DNA from: Tannerella sp.
Lineage (GTDB): Bacteria > Bacteroidota > Bacteroidia > Bacteroidales > Tannerellaceae
NCBI GenBank assembly: GCA_031272655.1
Contig: JAISTJ010000082.1
Coordinates: forward strand, 1 to 11,800
DNA length: 11,800 nucleotides
Direction: 5' to 3'
The notes under the pieces: model-generated
Databases searched by the model: none
The model's input: the letters and a program-made list of their open reading frames with translations, nothing else
What the model was told of the DNA's origin: nothing
Shown here: positions 1 through 7,239 of the stretch, piece after piece
Position numbering within the stretch: the stretch's first letter is position 1
Layout of the letters: every line of letters begins with the position of its first letter
Translations under genes and position numbers: made by a program

Positions 1-2
1 TC

Positions 3-974
3 GCTGATTTTCTGCATGATGAATGGACAAAGGCAGGACACCAAGTTTTTCGTCATGGCAATAATTTGTGGATTAAGACAGATCTTGACCCTTCCAAGCC
101 TACCGTTCTGCTTAATTCTCATACGGATACGGTGCGTCCGGTCAGCGGTTGGGTGCGCGACCCGTTTAAGCCGGATGATTCCGAAGATGATACGCTTTAC
201 GGACTCGGCAGCAATGATGCGGGCGCTTCGGTGGTTGCGCTTTATGCCGCATTTTCAGCCCTGATCAAGAAACCGCAGGCTTACAATCTTATTTTTTTAG
301 CATCAGCGGAAGAAGAGATATCGGGAAAAAACGGCGTAGAGAGCGTTCTACCGCTGCTTCCGAAGATAGATTTCGGAGTTGTGGGCGAGCCTACCGGTAT
401 GCACCCTGCGATTGCCGAAAAAGGGCTGATGGTGCTTGATTGCACCGTTAGGGGCAAGTCCGGTCATGCCGCAAGAAATGAAGGCGTCAATGCTATATTG
501 CTCGCTTTCAATGACATAGCATGGTTTGGCGGTTTTCATTTCCCCCAAGTGAGTGATTTTCTCGGCGCGGTGAAGATGAGCGTAACGCAGATTCAGGCGG
601 GCACTCAACATAATGTCATCCCTGACCTTTGCACTTTTGTTGTGGATGTCCGCAGCAATGAGTTTTATTCTAATGAGCTTATACTCAAAAAGATACGAGA
701 GAATGTCAAATGCGAAGTCAAAGCCCGCAGCACAAGACTCAACTCTTCACATACCGATGCTTCCCATCCATTTGTCAGGCGTGCGGAAATGCTTGGCAGA
801 CAGCCTTTTGGCTCTCCATCATTGAGCGATCAGGCGTTGATGCCATTCCCGACGGTCAAGATCGGACCGGGGAACTCCACACGCTCACATTCGGCCGACG
901 AGTTTATACGCCTTTCGGATATTCGCGAGGCTGTTGATTTGTATATAAACCTGCTTGATGGCTTAATAATCTGA
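3..974 (+). CDS. argE: M20 family zinc deacylase, ArgE-like (5' partial)
   Basis: The product is a dinuclear-zinc amidohydrolase of the M20/ArgE/DapE/CPG2 family. In Bacteroidetes the closest type removes the acyl group from acetyl- or succinyl-ornithine/citrulline in arginine synthesis, in the cytoplasm. The frame is open to the left edge, giving 323 visible residues where the family usually has about 350, so only the N-terminal few dozen are missing. Visible signatures in order: LNSHTDTV (metal His and Asp, about 40 residues in), GLGSNDAGAS (bridging Asp), ASAEEE (catalytic Glu pair), GEPTG, HAARNEG in the lid domain, and near the C-terminus KIGPGNSTRSHSADEF (last metal His). A TTG at 66 is in frame but is not a plausible start, because homology runs upstream of it. 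The flippase gene begins 6 nt after the stop, so the two are probably co-transcribed. The family is certain; acyl-ornithine specificity is an inference from resemblance, and DapE-like activity is the alternative. Confidence 0.85.
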   Translation, partial: ADFLHDEWTKAGHQVFRHGNNLWIKTDLDPSKPTVLLNSHTDTVRPVSGWVRDPFKPDDSEDDTLYGLGSNDAGASVVALYAAFSALIKKPQAYNLIFLASAEEEISGKNGVESVLPLLPKIDFGVVGEPTGMHPAIAEKGLMVLDCTVRGKSGHAARNEGVNAILLAFNDIAWFGGFHFPQVSDFLGAVKMSVTQIQAGTQHNVIPDLCTFVVDVRSNEFYSNELILKKIRENVKCEVKARSTRLNSSHTDASHPFVRRAEMLGRQPFGSPSLSDQALMPFPTVKIGPGNSTRSHSADEFIRLSDIREAVDLYINLLDGLII

Positions 975-980
975 TATACA

Positions 981-2249
981 GTGCTTAAAAATATCATTCA
1001 AACTATCTTCGCCCGCTATTTTTCAGCTTTTCTCAATCTGTTGCTTATTTTTATCAATAGCAAAATATTGGGAATCAACGGAATGGGACTTACAGGCGTC
1101 ATCTTGGCCTCTGTTAGCCTGACAGTTGTCTTCAACAGCATCCTCTGCGGCAACACAATCGTTTATTTCATGAACCGATACAATGTCCGTTACGTCTTTT
1201 ATCCGGCGTATATCTGGGCTTTTGCGGGTTCGGCGACGGCTTGCGGCATCCTGACGATTGCCGGAATGATGCCGGCGGGCTATTGTTGGGCTGTTTTTAC
1301 GCTGTCGGCGCTTTTGTCGCTGATAAACACTAACACGCTGATTTTGCTTGGGTTAGATAAAGTTAAGGCGTTCAACATGATACACATCATACTGGGTCTG
1401 ATGACTTTTCTGTGCTTGATGCTGATTTATTTTGTTTTCGGCTATAAGACAGTAACCGGCTATCTTACAGGCTTATATACAGCTTATGCTTTCGCTTTTT
1501 TATTGAGCCTGCTGTTGTTGCTGCCTGCCCTGAAGAAGAAAAAACCGGTTGAGACTTCGTTTTGGGATGTCCTGAAAGAAATGTTCGTTTACGGTCTGTG
1601 GGGAGGGGTTGATAATTTATCTGAAGGTCTTACAACAAGACTTAACTACTTTTTAATCAATAAATTAGGCGGATACGGGAATGTCGGGTTGCTTGATTCG
1701 GGAACAAAAATTTCCGAAAGTGTATGGCATCTGAGCAACAGCGTGAGCTATATTGAATACAACAGCGTATCGAAAACGACTGATACTAAGGAACAAAAGC
1801 GCGTTACGCTGCAACTTTTCAAGCTCACTTTCTTTGCTCTTGCTATCGTTACTGGCATTTTGGTGATGATTCCCGAATGGATTTTTACCGATTATCTGCT
1901 GACAGCTGAGTTTGCGGGAATAAGCAAAGTGATTGCTGCTCTGGGAGTTGGCATTGTAACATACGGCTCTAACCGCATCTTGAGCCACTTTTTTATTGGT
2001 AGCGGCAATATCCGTTATAGCGCTTTTTGCTCTATTTTCGGGCTTATTGTTCTTGTTATTGCAGGGTTATTCATCATTCCGGCTCATGGCGTTGTCGGCG
2101 CCGCCGTTACTTCAAGCGTCGCTTTTACCGCTATGCTGGTATTTTCCTGCATCGTATTTAATAAGCTGACTAACAGCTGTTTAAAAGAATTTTTGCCGTC
2201 TAAAGACGATATTGCCGTATTGAGAAAAATACTGAAAATCAAAACTTAA
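981..2249 (+). CDS. Polysaccharide (Wzx/MATE-like) flippase-type membrane protein
   Basis: This is a 422-residue, strongly hydrophobic protein with roughly a dozen predicted membrane segments and short basic loops (for example KKKK near residue 187). The pattern fits oligosaccharide flippases of the MOP superfamily, which move lipid-linked glycan units across the inner membrane. The first segments (ARYFSAFLNLLLIFINSKILG, then GMGLTGVILASVSLTVVF) resemble the N-terminus of Wzx-like proteins, and the length is normal for them. The start is GTG at 981; the next in-frame ATG, at 1082 (codon 34 or so), would remove the first membrane segment. No Shine-Dalgarno sequence is visible, as is usual in this phylum. 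It follows the ArgE-like gene by 6 nt and its last 11 nt overlap the 3' end of the opposite-strand lipoprotein gene. The substrate is unknown. The glycosyltransferase at 3135 is the only other glycan gene nearby and is not in the same transcript. Confidence 0.8.
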   Translation: MLKNIIQTIFARYFSAFLNLLLIFINSKILGINGMGLTGVILASVSLTVVFNSILCGNTIVYFMNRYNVRYVFYPAYIWAFAGSATACGILTIAGMMPAGYCWAVFTLSALLSLINTNTLILLGLDKVKAFNMIHIILGLMTFLCLMLIYFVFGYKTVTGYLTGLYTAYAFAFLLSLLLLLPALKKKKPVETSFWDVLKEMFVYGLWGGVDNLSEGLTTRLNYFLINKLGGYGNVGLLDSGTKISESVWHLSNSVSYIEYNSVSKTTDTKEQKRVTLQLFKLTFFALAIVTGILVMIPEWIFTDYLLTAEFAGISKVIAALGVGIVTYGSNRILSHFFIGSGNIRYSAFCSIFGLIVLVIAGLFIIPAHGVVGAAVTSSVAFTAMLVFSCIVFNKLTNSCLKEFLPSKDDIAVLRKILKIKT

Positions 2250-3057
2250 GCTGCTTAAGGTTATATCTTATCACGTCTTCGAGCGTGCGGGTGTTGCCAT
2301 ACCCCGGAAAGTTTATAAACTGCACATAGCGCGCTTCGGGATGAAGTTCGCGAAAGACCTTACCGATCGGATTGTGGTAATTATCAATTATTAACGTTAC
2401 TTTTTCTTTCGCAGAGGCGGCAATCTCGGCTGCTTCGGGCGCTGACGGCCCGAAAACTGCCTTAGGCGTTATCCCCAGCTCGCGAACCAACGCAGCCGTG
2501 TGGAATTGCGCTATTACCGCCTCGTCCGGCAATCCGGCGAGCGAGGTGCGCCCTTCTTCGAGTAATGCTTTGATATTCAGAGTATTAACTTTTGCTATAC
2601 TGTCCGAGTTTAACACCCCTGCAATCTTCATAACATTGCTTTCTATCTGATTATAAGCATATTCGGTGCGCACGCTGATCAATTTACTTTGGGGGATGTC
2701 GAGACCGGACTGCAACTGTTGCATCATCGTTTCGTAACCGGCATATATAATAATGTCAGCTTGTTGCAAAATGGCGACGTCGGAGGGTCGCAGTTCGTAC
2801 TCCGTCGGATGCGCCATTTCGAGCGGGGCGAGTACATGAACATCATCCGCCCCCGCTGTACGAGCGTAAGCAGCTGTCCATGAGGTAGTTGCGACAACAC
2901 GAGAAAACGCCTTCCCCTGCTTCGACGGCGTACAAGCTACCACAAACAACAGCAACAACCACAGCTTTAACAAGGTTCCAAACCTTGTTAAGGTTCTTGA
3001 GTACCCAGTAACTGCGAGGCACGAAGCAATCCTGTCAATAAAAATTTCATTCATCAT
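2239..3057 (-). CDS. TroA/ZnuA-like metal-binding lipoprotein
   Basis: This is a probable substrate-binding lipoprotein of the TroA/ZnuA superfamily, which captures Zn or Mn for ABC import. The frame is open from 3096, but a promoter with -7 box at 3078-3085 places the transcript start near 3072, so the ATG at 3057 (272 aa) or the adjacent ATG at 3054 is preferred. The hydrophobic run LKLWLLLLFVVAC with Cys at about residue 42 is a lipoprotein signal. Family marks are LEMAHPTEYELRPSDVAILQQADIIIYAG (the ZnuA 'H-x-Y-x-P-x-PSD' region, with a His ligand), QFHTAALVRELG (second His ligand region) and LIIDNYHNP near the C-terminus. The first 28 or so residues are encoded by two repeat elements, including the stretch RIASCLAVTG. 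An in-frame TTG at 2971-2973 just before LKLW could be the original start. No permease or ATPase gene adjoins it, so the metal and partner are unknown. Confidence 0.75.
   Translation of the reverse strand: MMNEIFIDRIASCLAVTGYSRTLTRFGTLLKLWLLLLFVVACTPSKQGKAFSRVVATTSWTAAYARTAGADDVHVLAPLEMAHPTEYELRPSDVAILQQADIIIYAGYETMMQQLQSGLDIPQSKLISVRTEYAYNQIESNVMKIAGVLNSDSIAKVNTLNIKALLEEGRTSLAGLPDEAVIAQFHTAALVRELGITPKAVFGPSAPEAAEIAASAKEKVTLIIDNYHNPIGKVFRELHPEARYVQFINFPGYGNTRTLEDVIRYNLKQLKF
2965..2993. repeat. 11-bp perfect inverted repeat inside the lipoprotein 5' region
   Basis: The arms TTAACAAGGTT (2967-2977) and AACCTTGTTAA (2981-2991) are perfect reverse complements around a 3-nt loop, with a further C-G pair outside (2965/2993). 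The element lies inside the coding frame of the minus-strand lipoprotein gene, just before its signal-peptide hydrophobic core, and would form a hairpin in the mRNA. The possible TTG start at 2971-2973 falls in one arm, so it would be base-paired. It looks like a REP-type palindromic insertion next to the dispersed repeat at 3004-3036. Confidence 0.75.
3004..3036 (+). repeat. Dispersed repeat element, copy A
   Basis: The core GCGAGGMACGAAGCAATCC (here M = C) recurs at 11273-11291 (M = A) in the same orientation. In the 27-nt alignment around the core, 22 positions agree. This is the widespread short repeat that translates as 'HCEERSN' on one strand and 'IASxLAxT' on the other. Here the minus-strand reading contributes RIASCLAVTG to the N-terminus of the metal-binding lipoprotein. 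The copy is more diverged than the one at 11269, suggesting an older insertion. Confidence 0.75.
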
Positions 3058-3077
3058 AAAAACGCTAAAACAGTCCG

Positions 3078-3108
3078 CAAAGGTAATAAAAGACAATTTT
3101 TAAACAAA
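3078..3108 (-). promoter_or_regulatory. Bacteroidetes-type promoter for the lipoprotein gene
   Basis: Read on the minus strand there is a -33 TTTG (3108-3105), a spacer of exactly 19 nt, and a -7 box TACCTTTG (3085-3078) that matches TAnnTTTG perfectly. Transcription should begin about 5-8 nt further on, near 3070-3073. That lies inside the longest open frame and therefore argues against the ATG at 3096 and for the ATG at 3057 or 3054. I could not find an equally good box for the divergent glycosyltransferase in the A/T-rich gap 3097-3134. Confidence 0.75.
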
Positions 3109-3134
3109 AAAAACGTTATAAAAAAAACTATTTT

Positions 3135-3923
3135 ATGCAGATTATAGCTTCAAATGTTACTTTAATAATAGCGAGTTACAATCGTCCGTTGCATTTGGAG
3201 CGGACATTGTACAGCGTATCTCGGCAGACGGTTCTGCCTGAGCAGATAATAGTAGCCGATGATGGTTCAGACCTTGATATTGAAGGGGTTATAACTGAAT
3301 ATCGGGAGGGGAGGCTCAAAAGGACGCGGATAGACCTTGTCAGTCAGGAACATCAGGGCTTCCGCAAGTGTGCGCTGCTCAACAAGGCGTTGCGTGCGGC
3401 TATCGGCGAGTATATCATTCATACTGACGGCGATATGTTCCTTGAAAAGCATTTTATTGAAGACCATCTGCGACTTGCCAAGCCGCGACGGATAGTTGGC
3501 GGCGGGCGAGCCAAACTGAACAGTAGTTTTGGCGACATCTCCAAGTTCAAAGGCCTGACATTCAGTAATATATTTCATTTTTCGAGACCTTTGCGTCTTA
3601 TACGCGGCTTCAGCGTCCCCTATTTCCATAGCCGTCATGTGAACGCAGTCGGCAATAACATGTCGTATTATAAGTCTGACGTTCTGGCAGTTAACGGCTA
3701 CGACGAGGACATCGTTGATACCGGCGGGGAGGATGTGGACATAAGTATGCGCATGACAAACAACGGCTGCGAGTTGCTGCGCGTATCGGGCAAGTGCATC
3801 GGCTATCACCTGTGGCATTCGTACGCATATCGCGGAAAGGGCTTTAAGATAGGCAAGAGCATGCGTAAATCCCTCGCTGTCAGCGGCAAAACCTATACCG
3901 AGAACGGATTCGAAAAAAAGTAA
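3135..3923 (+). CDS. Family 2 glycosyltransferase (GT-A fold, with GT7-like C-terminal region)
   Basis: This 262-residue cytoplasmic glycosyltransferase transfers a sugar from a nucleotide-sugar donor, probably onto an envelope glycan. The order of motifs is VTLIIASYNRP at residues 8-18 (start of the Rossmann-like nucleotide-binding half), ADDGS at 41-45 (donor-binding Asp), HTDGDM at 96-101 (DxD metal site), VGNNMSYYK at 172-180, and GGEDVD at 197-202 with HLWH at 225-228. The last two are typical of the galactosyltransferase-like C-terminal segment, where the ED pair carries the catalytic base. The length is usual for the single-domain type and there is no membrane segment. ATG at 3135 is the natural start, 11 residues before the first motif. 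The gene stands alone, divergent from the lipoprotein gene and separated from susC by 300 nt with a separate promoter. Sugar and acceptor cannot be told from the sequence. Confidence 0.88.
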   Translation: MQIIASNVTLIIASYNRPLHLERTLYSVSRQTVLPEQIIVADDGSDLDIEGVITEYREGRLKRTRIDLVSQEHQGFRKCALLNKALRAAIGEYIIHTDGDMFLEKHFIEDHLRLAKPRRIVGGGRAKLNSSFGDISKFKGLTFSNIFHFSRPLRLIRGFSVPYFHSRHVNAVGNNMSYYKSDVLAVNGYDEDIVDTGGEDVDISMRMTNNGCELLRVSGKCIGYHLWHSYAYRGKGFKIGKSMRKSLAVSGKTYTENGFEKK

Positions 3924-3945
3924 ACCGTACGGGTGTGAACGTGGA

Positions 3946-3979
3946 AACAAAATCGGATTTTTGTTAAATTTTTTATTTT
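3946..3979 (+). terminator. Possible weak terminator after the glycosyltransferase
   Basis: AACAAAAT (3946-3953) and ATTTTTGTT (3957-3965) can pair around CGG with one bulged T, followed by a T-rich tract (3969-3979). The stem is almost all A/T, so it would be weak. The rest of the 3924-4065 gap holds only a 6-bp inverted repeat (CTACAG/CTGTAG, 3998-4013) and A-rich sequence upstream of the susC promoter. Confidence 0.3.
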
Positions 3980-4065
3980 GCAAAAAGTCAAAGCCTGCTA
4001 CAGACACCTGTAGGCCATCCCGCGTGTTAAAAAAACAAAAAAAACGAAATTAAGTTGAATTTTTA

Positions 4066-4096
4066 TTTGTTCGTTACAAAATTTAATATAACTTTG
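4066..4096 (+). promoter_or_regulatory. Bacteroidetes-type promoter of the susCD operon
   Basis: A -33 TTTG (4066-4069), a 19-nt spacer and a -7 TAACTTTG (4089-4096) match the TTTG/TAnnTTTG consensus exactly, with the same spacing as the promoter at 3078-3108. The start of transcription would be near 4101-4104, leaving a leader of about 120 nt before the susC ATG at 4224. No operator dyad is obvious next to it. Confidence 0.8.
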
Positions 4097-4100
4097 CCGC

Positions 4101-4223
4101 CGAGAGTATCATGAAAAAAAGTTTGATGCCTGTTGCAGCTATACCTCGCTAAGCTCAAGTCTTTTTTGCATAGTACCACGAGAGTAAAATTTATCTAATT
4201 TATTAATTTCTAACCTATTGACG
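4101..4223 (+). promoter_or_regulatory. susC leader RNA region (about 120 nt)
   Basis: The untranslated leader between the predicted transcript start and the susC ATG is long enough for control. It opens and closes with a direct repeat CGAGAGTA (4101-4108 and 4179-4186). Between these lie a 13-codon ORF (4111-4152), a run of six T (4162-4167) and two related stretches, TTGCAGCTATACC and TTGCATAGTACC. I do not find a convincing GC-rich hairpin before the T run, so classical attenuation is not shown. The last 37 nt before the ATG are A/T-rich, as expected for initiation in this phylum. Confidence 0.45.
4111..4152 (+). CDS. Possible 13-codon leader peptide upstream of susC
   Basis: ATG at 4111 opens a frame reading MKKSLMPVAAIPR and stops at TAA 4150-4152. 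It begins only about 8-10 nt after the predicted transcript start, so it would be translated almost leaderless. The basic start followed by a short apolar stretch could be a truncated signal-peptide-like sequence or chance. There is no run of regulatory codons that would suggest amino-acid attenuation. It is reported because it is the first ATG of a long leader; coding status is unproven. Confidence 0.25.
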   Translation: MKKSLMPVAAIPR

Positions 4224-7211
4224 ATGAGAAAAAGAAGATTTTTTCAATTCACGGGAGGACTTTGGCAGCGGACGTTCTGCCTTTTATGTGTCCTCAGCAT
4301 GTCACTGTCTGTCATGGCGCAGAAGAGAACAGTGACCGGCACGGTATTGGACGCCTCCGGCGAGCCAATTATCGGCGCAAACGTGGTGGAATCCGGAACC
4401 ACCAACGGTAACATTACCGACACATACGGTAAATTCACCCTGTCGGTAAACTCTAATGCAGTGTTGCAAGTTTCTTATGTAGGCTACATCACCCAGAACG
4501 TAGCCATAGGAAACCAGTCAACGCTTACAATCACTCTTGCAGAAGACACTCAAGCTCTGGAAGAAGTAGTGGTAATCGGTTACGGTACTGCAAAGAAGTC
4601 AGACCTTGTAGGGGCTGTCTCGCAGATTTCTGCCCGTAAGTTCAGTGAAGAGCCTGTAACACAGTTCGGTAACATCCTTCAGGGTCGTGTTGCAGGTGTT
4701 CAGGTAATGAGCACCGGCGGCCAGATCGGTTCTGGTCCGAAGGTGCGAATCCGCGGTGCAACTTCATTGAACAAAGGCAATGACCCGCTCTATGTTGTGG
4801 ACGGTATCATCGGCGGAGGCTCGTACAACCTTTCGGATGTTGAATCCGTAGAGGTTCTGAAAGACGCTTCCTCGACTGCTATCTACGGTTCAAGGGGCGC
4901 TAATGGAGTTGTGCTTATCACTACAAAGAAAGGAAAAGCCGGCAAGCCAACCGTATCTTTCCAGACAGAACAGGGGATATCCACTATGCCTAAGTATCTT
5001 GACCTCCTCAATGCTTACGAGTATGCTCAGGCGTTGAATGCCGTAAAAGGCTCAGGAACCATCAGCGAAGCTGACATGGCCAAGTACAAATCAGGCGAAC
5101 TTGGTATTGACTGGCAGGATCTGATTACTCAGACAGGCCATACACAAGACTACTTCCTTACGGTTCAAGGCGGCAGCGAGACGAGCAAGTATTTTATTTC
5201 TTCGGAAATACTTGACCAGACGGGTCTTAACGTGTTCTCGTCTTTCAAAAGATATCTTGTACGCGCCAATCTTGACAATAAAATCACGAAGTGGTTCCAT
5301 TTGACAACGGATATTCGTCTGCAACGCACACAGTCCGGCAGGAATGATGCTATCTTTGAAACTGCAGTGCTTTTCTCTCCAACCATGTTGTTAAGGGATC
5401 CCGAAACAGGGCGTTACAATCGCGACCCGTTCAACAGTATTGACGACAACCCGTATGCAGCCCTTGCAGACGGCTCAAGCGTTGGTTACAATAACAATGT
5501 AAATGGCTATGTAACAGGACGTTTCGATATCATAGACGGCCTTTCCCTATCCATAACAGGCGCTTTGAATTACGGCAACTATCTCGGCTACGGTTTCAAT
5601 ACCGCAATGCGTTCACCAAGCGCTAACAGTTCGATGAGTAACAGCACCTCAAATTCGTTGTCCTGGCAGAACACCAACAACTTGGAGTACAAGAAACAGT
5701 TCGGCGACCATTATATTGACGTCAATGCTATTTGGGAGCTTACTTCAGGGTATTCAAGCAGCATGAGTATATCCGGATCCAACCTGCTGACCGAAACAGT
5801 TGGTTATTGGAATATAGGGCTTGCGGCAAATAAGAGCGAATCAAACGGATATTCCGAAAGCTCTATGGCTTCCGCTATCGGTCGTATCCAGTACAACTAT
5901 CAGAGCAAGTACTTCCTTTCTGCTTCTATCCGTGCTGACGGCAGCTCCCATTTCCAAGGCGACAACAAATGGGGCTACTTCCCGACCGTTGGCGTAGGCT
6001 GGCAGTTGGCAAACGAAGATTTCATGAAAGACCAGACACTGTTCCAGCGCCTCAAAATCTATGGAAACATAGGACAGATTGGTAATCAGGGTATTGGCTC
6101 GTATGAAACGCTTGGAATGTTGACAAACTCGAATTATTATTACGGCACATCAACCCGTTATACCGGTTATTGGGCGGCTACAATCCCGACCCCGGACATT
6201 ACGTGGGAAAAGACTAACCAGTATGATCTCGGTTTTGATATAGGCATGCTCAAAAATCGTTTGAATATAGGCTTAGACTTCTATGTTAAGGATACGAAAG
6301 ACCTGCTTAACAAGAAGATGATACCGTACTATATGGGCGGAGGCTCATTCTGGGTAAATCAAGGTCGTGTTAAGAACACCGGTTTCGACTTGATGCTTGA
6401 CGTTATCCCTGTTGACAACCAAGATTTCGGATGGGAAAGCACCCTGACAGCCACATACGTTAAGAACAAAGTTCTTGACCTTGCAGGCGAGGACTTCATT
6501 CTTGGAGGCAACCTATCCGGTTCGGCTACAAACTCCAACATCAACCGTGTAGGCTATCCTATAAACTCGTTCTATGTTTATGAATGGTCGCATATTGATC
6601 CTGAAACAGGCGTTAACGTTTACTGGGAAACAGATCGGGAAACCGGCAAAAGAGAACAGACCACAGATCCCGACCCTGCCAACAATATCACTACAGGTCA
6701 GCCAGATCCGGCTTGGACACTCGGATGGAACAACACCCTGAGATACAAGGATTTTGATTTTAACATCTTCTTCAACGGAGCTTTCGGACACGACCGTTTG
6801 AACTTCAACACATTTATGATGAGTTCTATTGTCGGTTCGTCAATGTTTATCAACCTCCGCGACGCATGGGAGAATAACTGGGACAATGTCGCCAACAAGG
6901 CGGACGCCAAATACCAGAGCCTCAAAGGTTCCGGTAAGATATACGGTAACTCTACCCAGTTCCTCGAAGATGCTTCTTTCATAAAACTGAAAAACGTCAG
7001 TATCGGCTACACCGTACCGCGTAAATTTTTCCGTTTTGGAGACATCAAGCTTACTTTTAGCGCACAAAACCTGTTTTGCATAACCAAATATACAGGTTAT
7101 GACCCTGAAGCCCTTAAAAAAGGATATGACACTACTACCAATTCCGGTATTGACTGGGGAGCTTATCCGAACCCCCGCAGTTATACTTTAGGCTTGAAAG
7201 TATCATTCTAA
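4224..7211 (+). CDS. SusC/RagA-type TonB-dependent outer-membrane transporter
   Basis: The product is a 995-residue TonB-linked beta-barrel that imports oligosaccharides or peptides across the outer membrane with a SusD lid. ATG 4224 is chosen over the in-frame TTG at 4218 because it begins a normal signal peptide, MRKRR plus a hydrophobic core, cleaved after VMA at about residue 32. Then come a carboxypeptidase-regulatory-like domain (about 35-110, TVTGTVLDASGEPIIGANV), the TonB box EEVVVIGYG (113-121), and the plug domain to about residue 235 (DPLYVVDGI, DVESVEVLKDASSTAIYG, GANGVVLITTKKGK). The remainder is the 22-strand-type barrel, ending SYTLGLKVSF with the terminal Phe used by the outer-membrane assembly machinery. 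There is no N-terminal FecR/STN signalling extension, so sigma/anti-sigma control through this receptor is unlikely. It is followed by the susD-like gene after 28 nt. The substrate is not identifiable. Confidence 0.97.
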   Translation: MRKRRFFQFTGGLWQRTFCLLCVLSMSLSVMAQKRTVTGTVLDASGEPIIGANVVESGTTNGNITDTYGKFTLSVNSNAVLQVSYVGYITQNVAIGNQSTLTITLAEDTQALEEVVVIGYGTAKKSDLVGAVSQISARKFSEEPVTQFGNILQGRVAGVQVMSTGGQIGSGPKVRIRGATSLNKGNDPLYVVDGIIGGGSYNLSDVESVEVLKDASSTAIYGSRGANGVVLITTKKGKAGKPTVSFQTEQGISTMPKYLDLLNAYEYAQALNAVKGSGTISEADMAKYKSGELGIDWQDLITQTGHTQDYFLTVQGGSETSKYFISSEILDQTGLNVFSSFKRYLVRANLDNKITKWFHLTTDIRLQRTQSGRNDAIFETAVLFSPTMLLRDPETGRYNRDPFNSIDDNPYAALADGSSVGYNNNVNGYVTGRFDIIDGLSLSITGALNYGNYLGYGFNTAMRSPSANSSMSNSTSNSLSWQNTNNLEYKKQFGDHYIDVNAIWELTSGYSSSMSISGSNLLTETVGYWNIGLAANKSESNGYSESSMASAIGRIQYNYQSKYFLSASIRADGSSHFQGDNKWGYFPTVGVGWQLANEDFMKDQTLFQRLKIYGNIGQIGNQGIGSYETLGMLTNSNYYYGTSTRYTGYWAATIPTPDITWEKTNQYDLGFDIGMLKNRLNIGLDFYVKDTKDLLNKKMIPYYMGGGSFWVNQGRVKNTGFDLMLDVIPVDNQDFGWESTLTATYVKNKVLDLAGEDFILGGNLSGSATNSNINRVGYPINSFYVYEWSHIDPETGVNVYWETDRETGKREQTTDPDPANNITTGQPDPAWTLGWNNTLRYKDFDFNIFFNGAFGHDRLNFNTFMMSSIVGSSMFINLRDAWENNWDNVANKADAKYQSLKGSGKIYGNSTQFLEDASFIKLKNVSIGYTVPRKFFRFGDIKLTFSAQNLFCITKYTGYDPEALKKGYDTTTNSGIDWGAYPNPRSYTLGLKVSF

Positions 7212-7239
7212 TTGTTTAACATTTAAATATATAAGATAT

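Noticed and set aside
711..760. The peptide KARSTRLNSSH in the ArgE-like protein resembles the 'STRLNSSH' artefact seen in contaminated database entries.
   Set aside because: The frame continues on both sides with normal M20 sequence (HPFVRRAEMLG, FGSPSLSDQALM), and this segment fits the family at that position, so it is native.
3267..4007. A 246-codon open frame on the minus strand across the glycosyltransferase gene.
   Set aside because: It lies over a gene with complete GT2 motifs, has no recognisable domain and no promoter, and reads as a composition shadow. The same holds for the other long antisense frames, such as 7804-8331 and 8356-8784 under susD.
3998..4013. CTACAG-ACAC-CTGTAG inverted repeat upstream of the susC promoter, with half-sites similar to the dyads at 11552-11600.
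   Set aside because: The shared CTACA/TGTAG half-sites have a 6-nt rather than a 4-nt centre and the flanks differ. One 6-bp dyad in 300 nt is not strong evidence of an operator, and no T run follows for a terminator.
4100..4440. A cis-antisense RNA over the susC leader or 5' end, as known for some PULs.
   Set aside because: I looked for CAAAnnTA (a minus-strand -7 box) in this stretch and found none, so the sequence gives no support.
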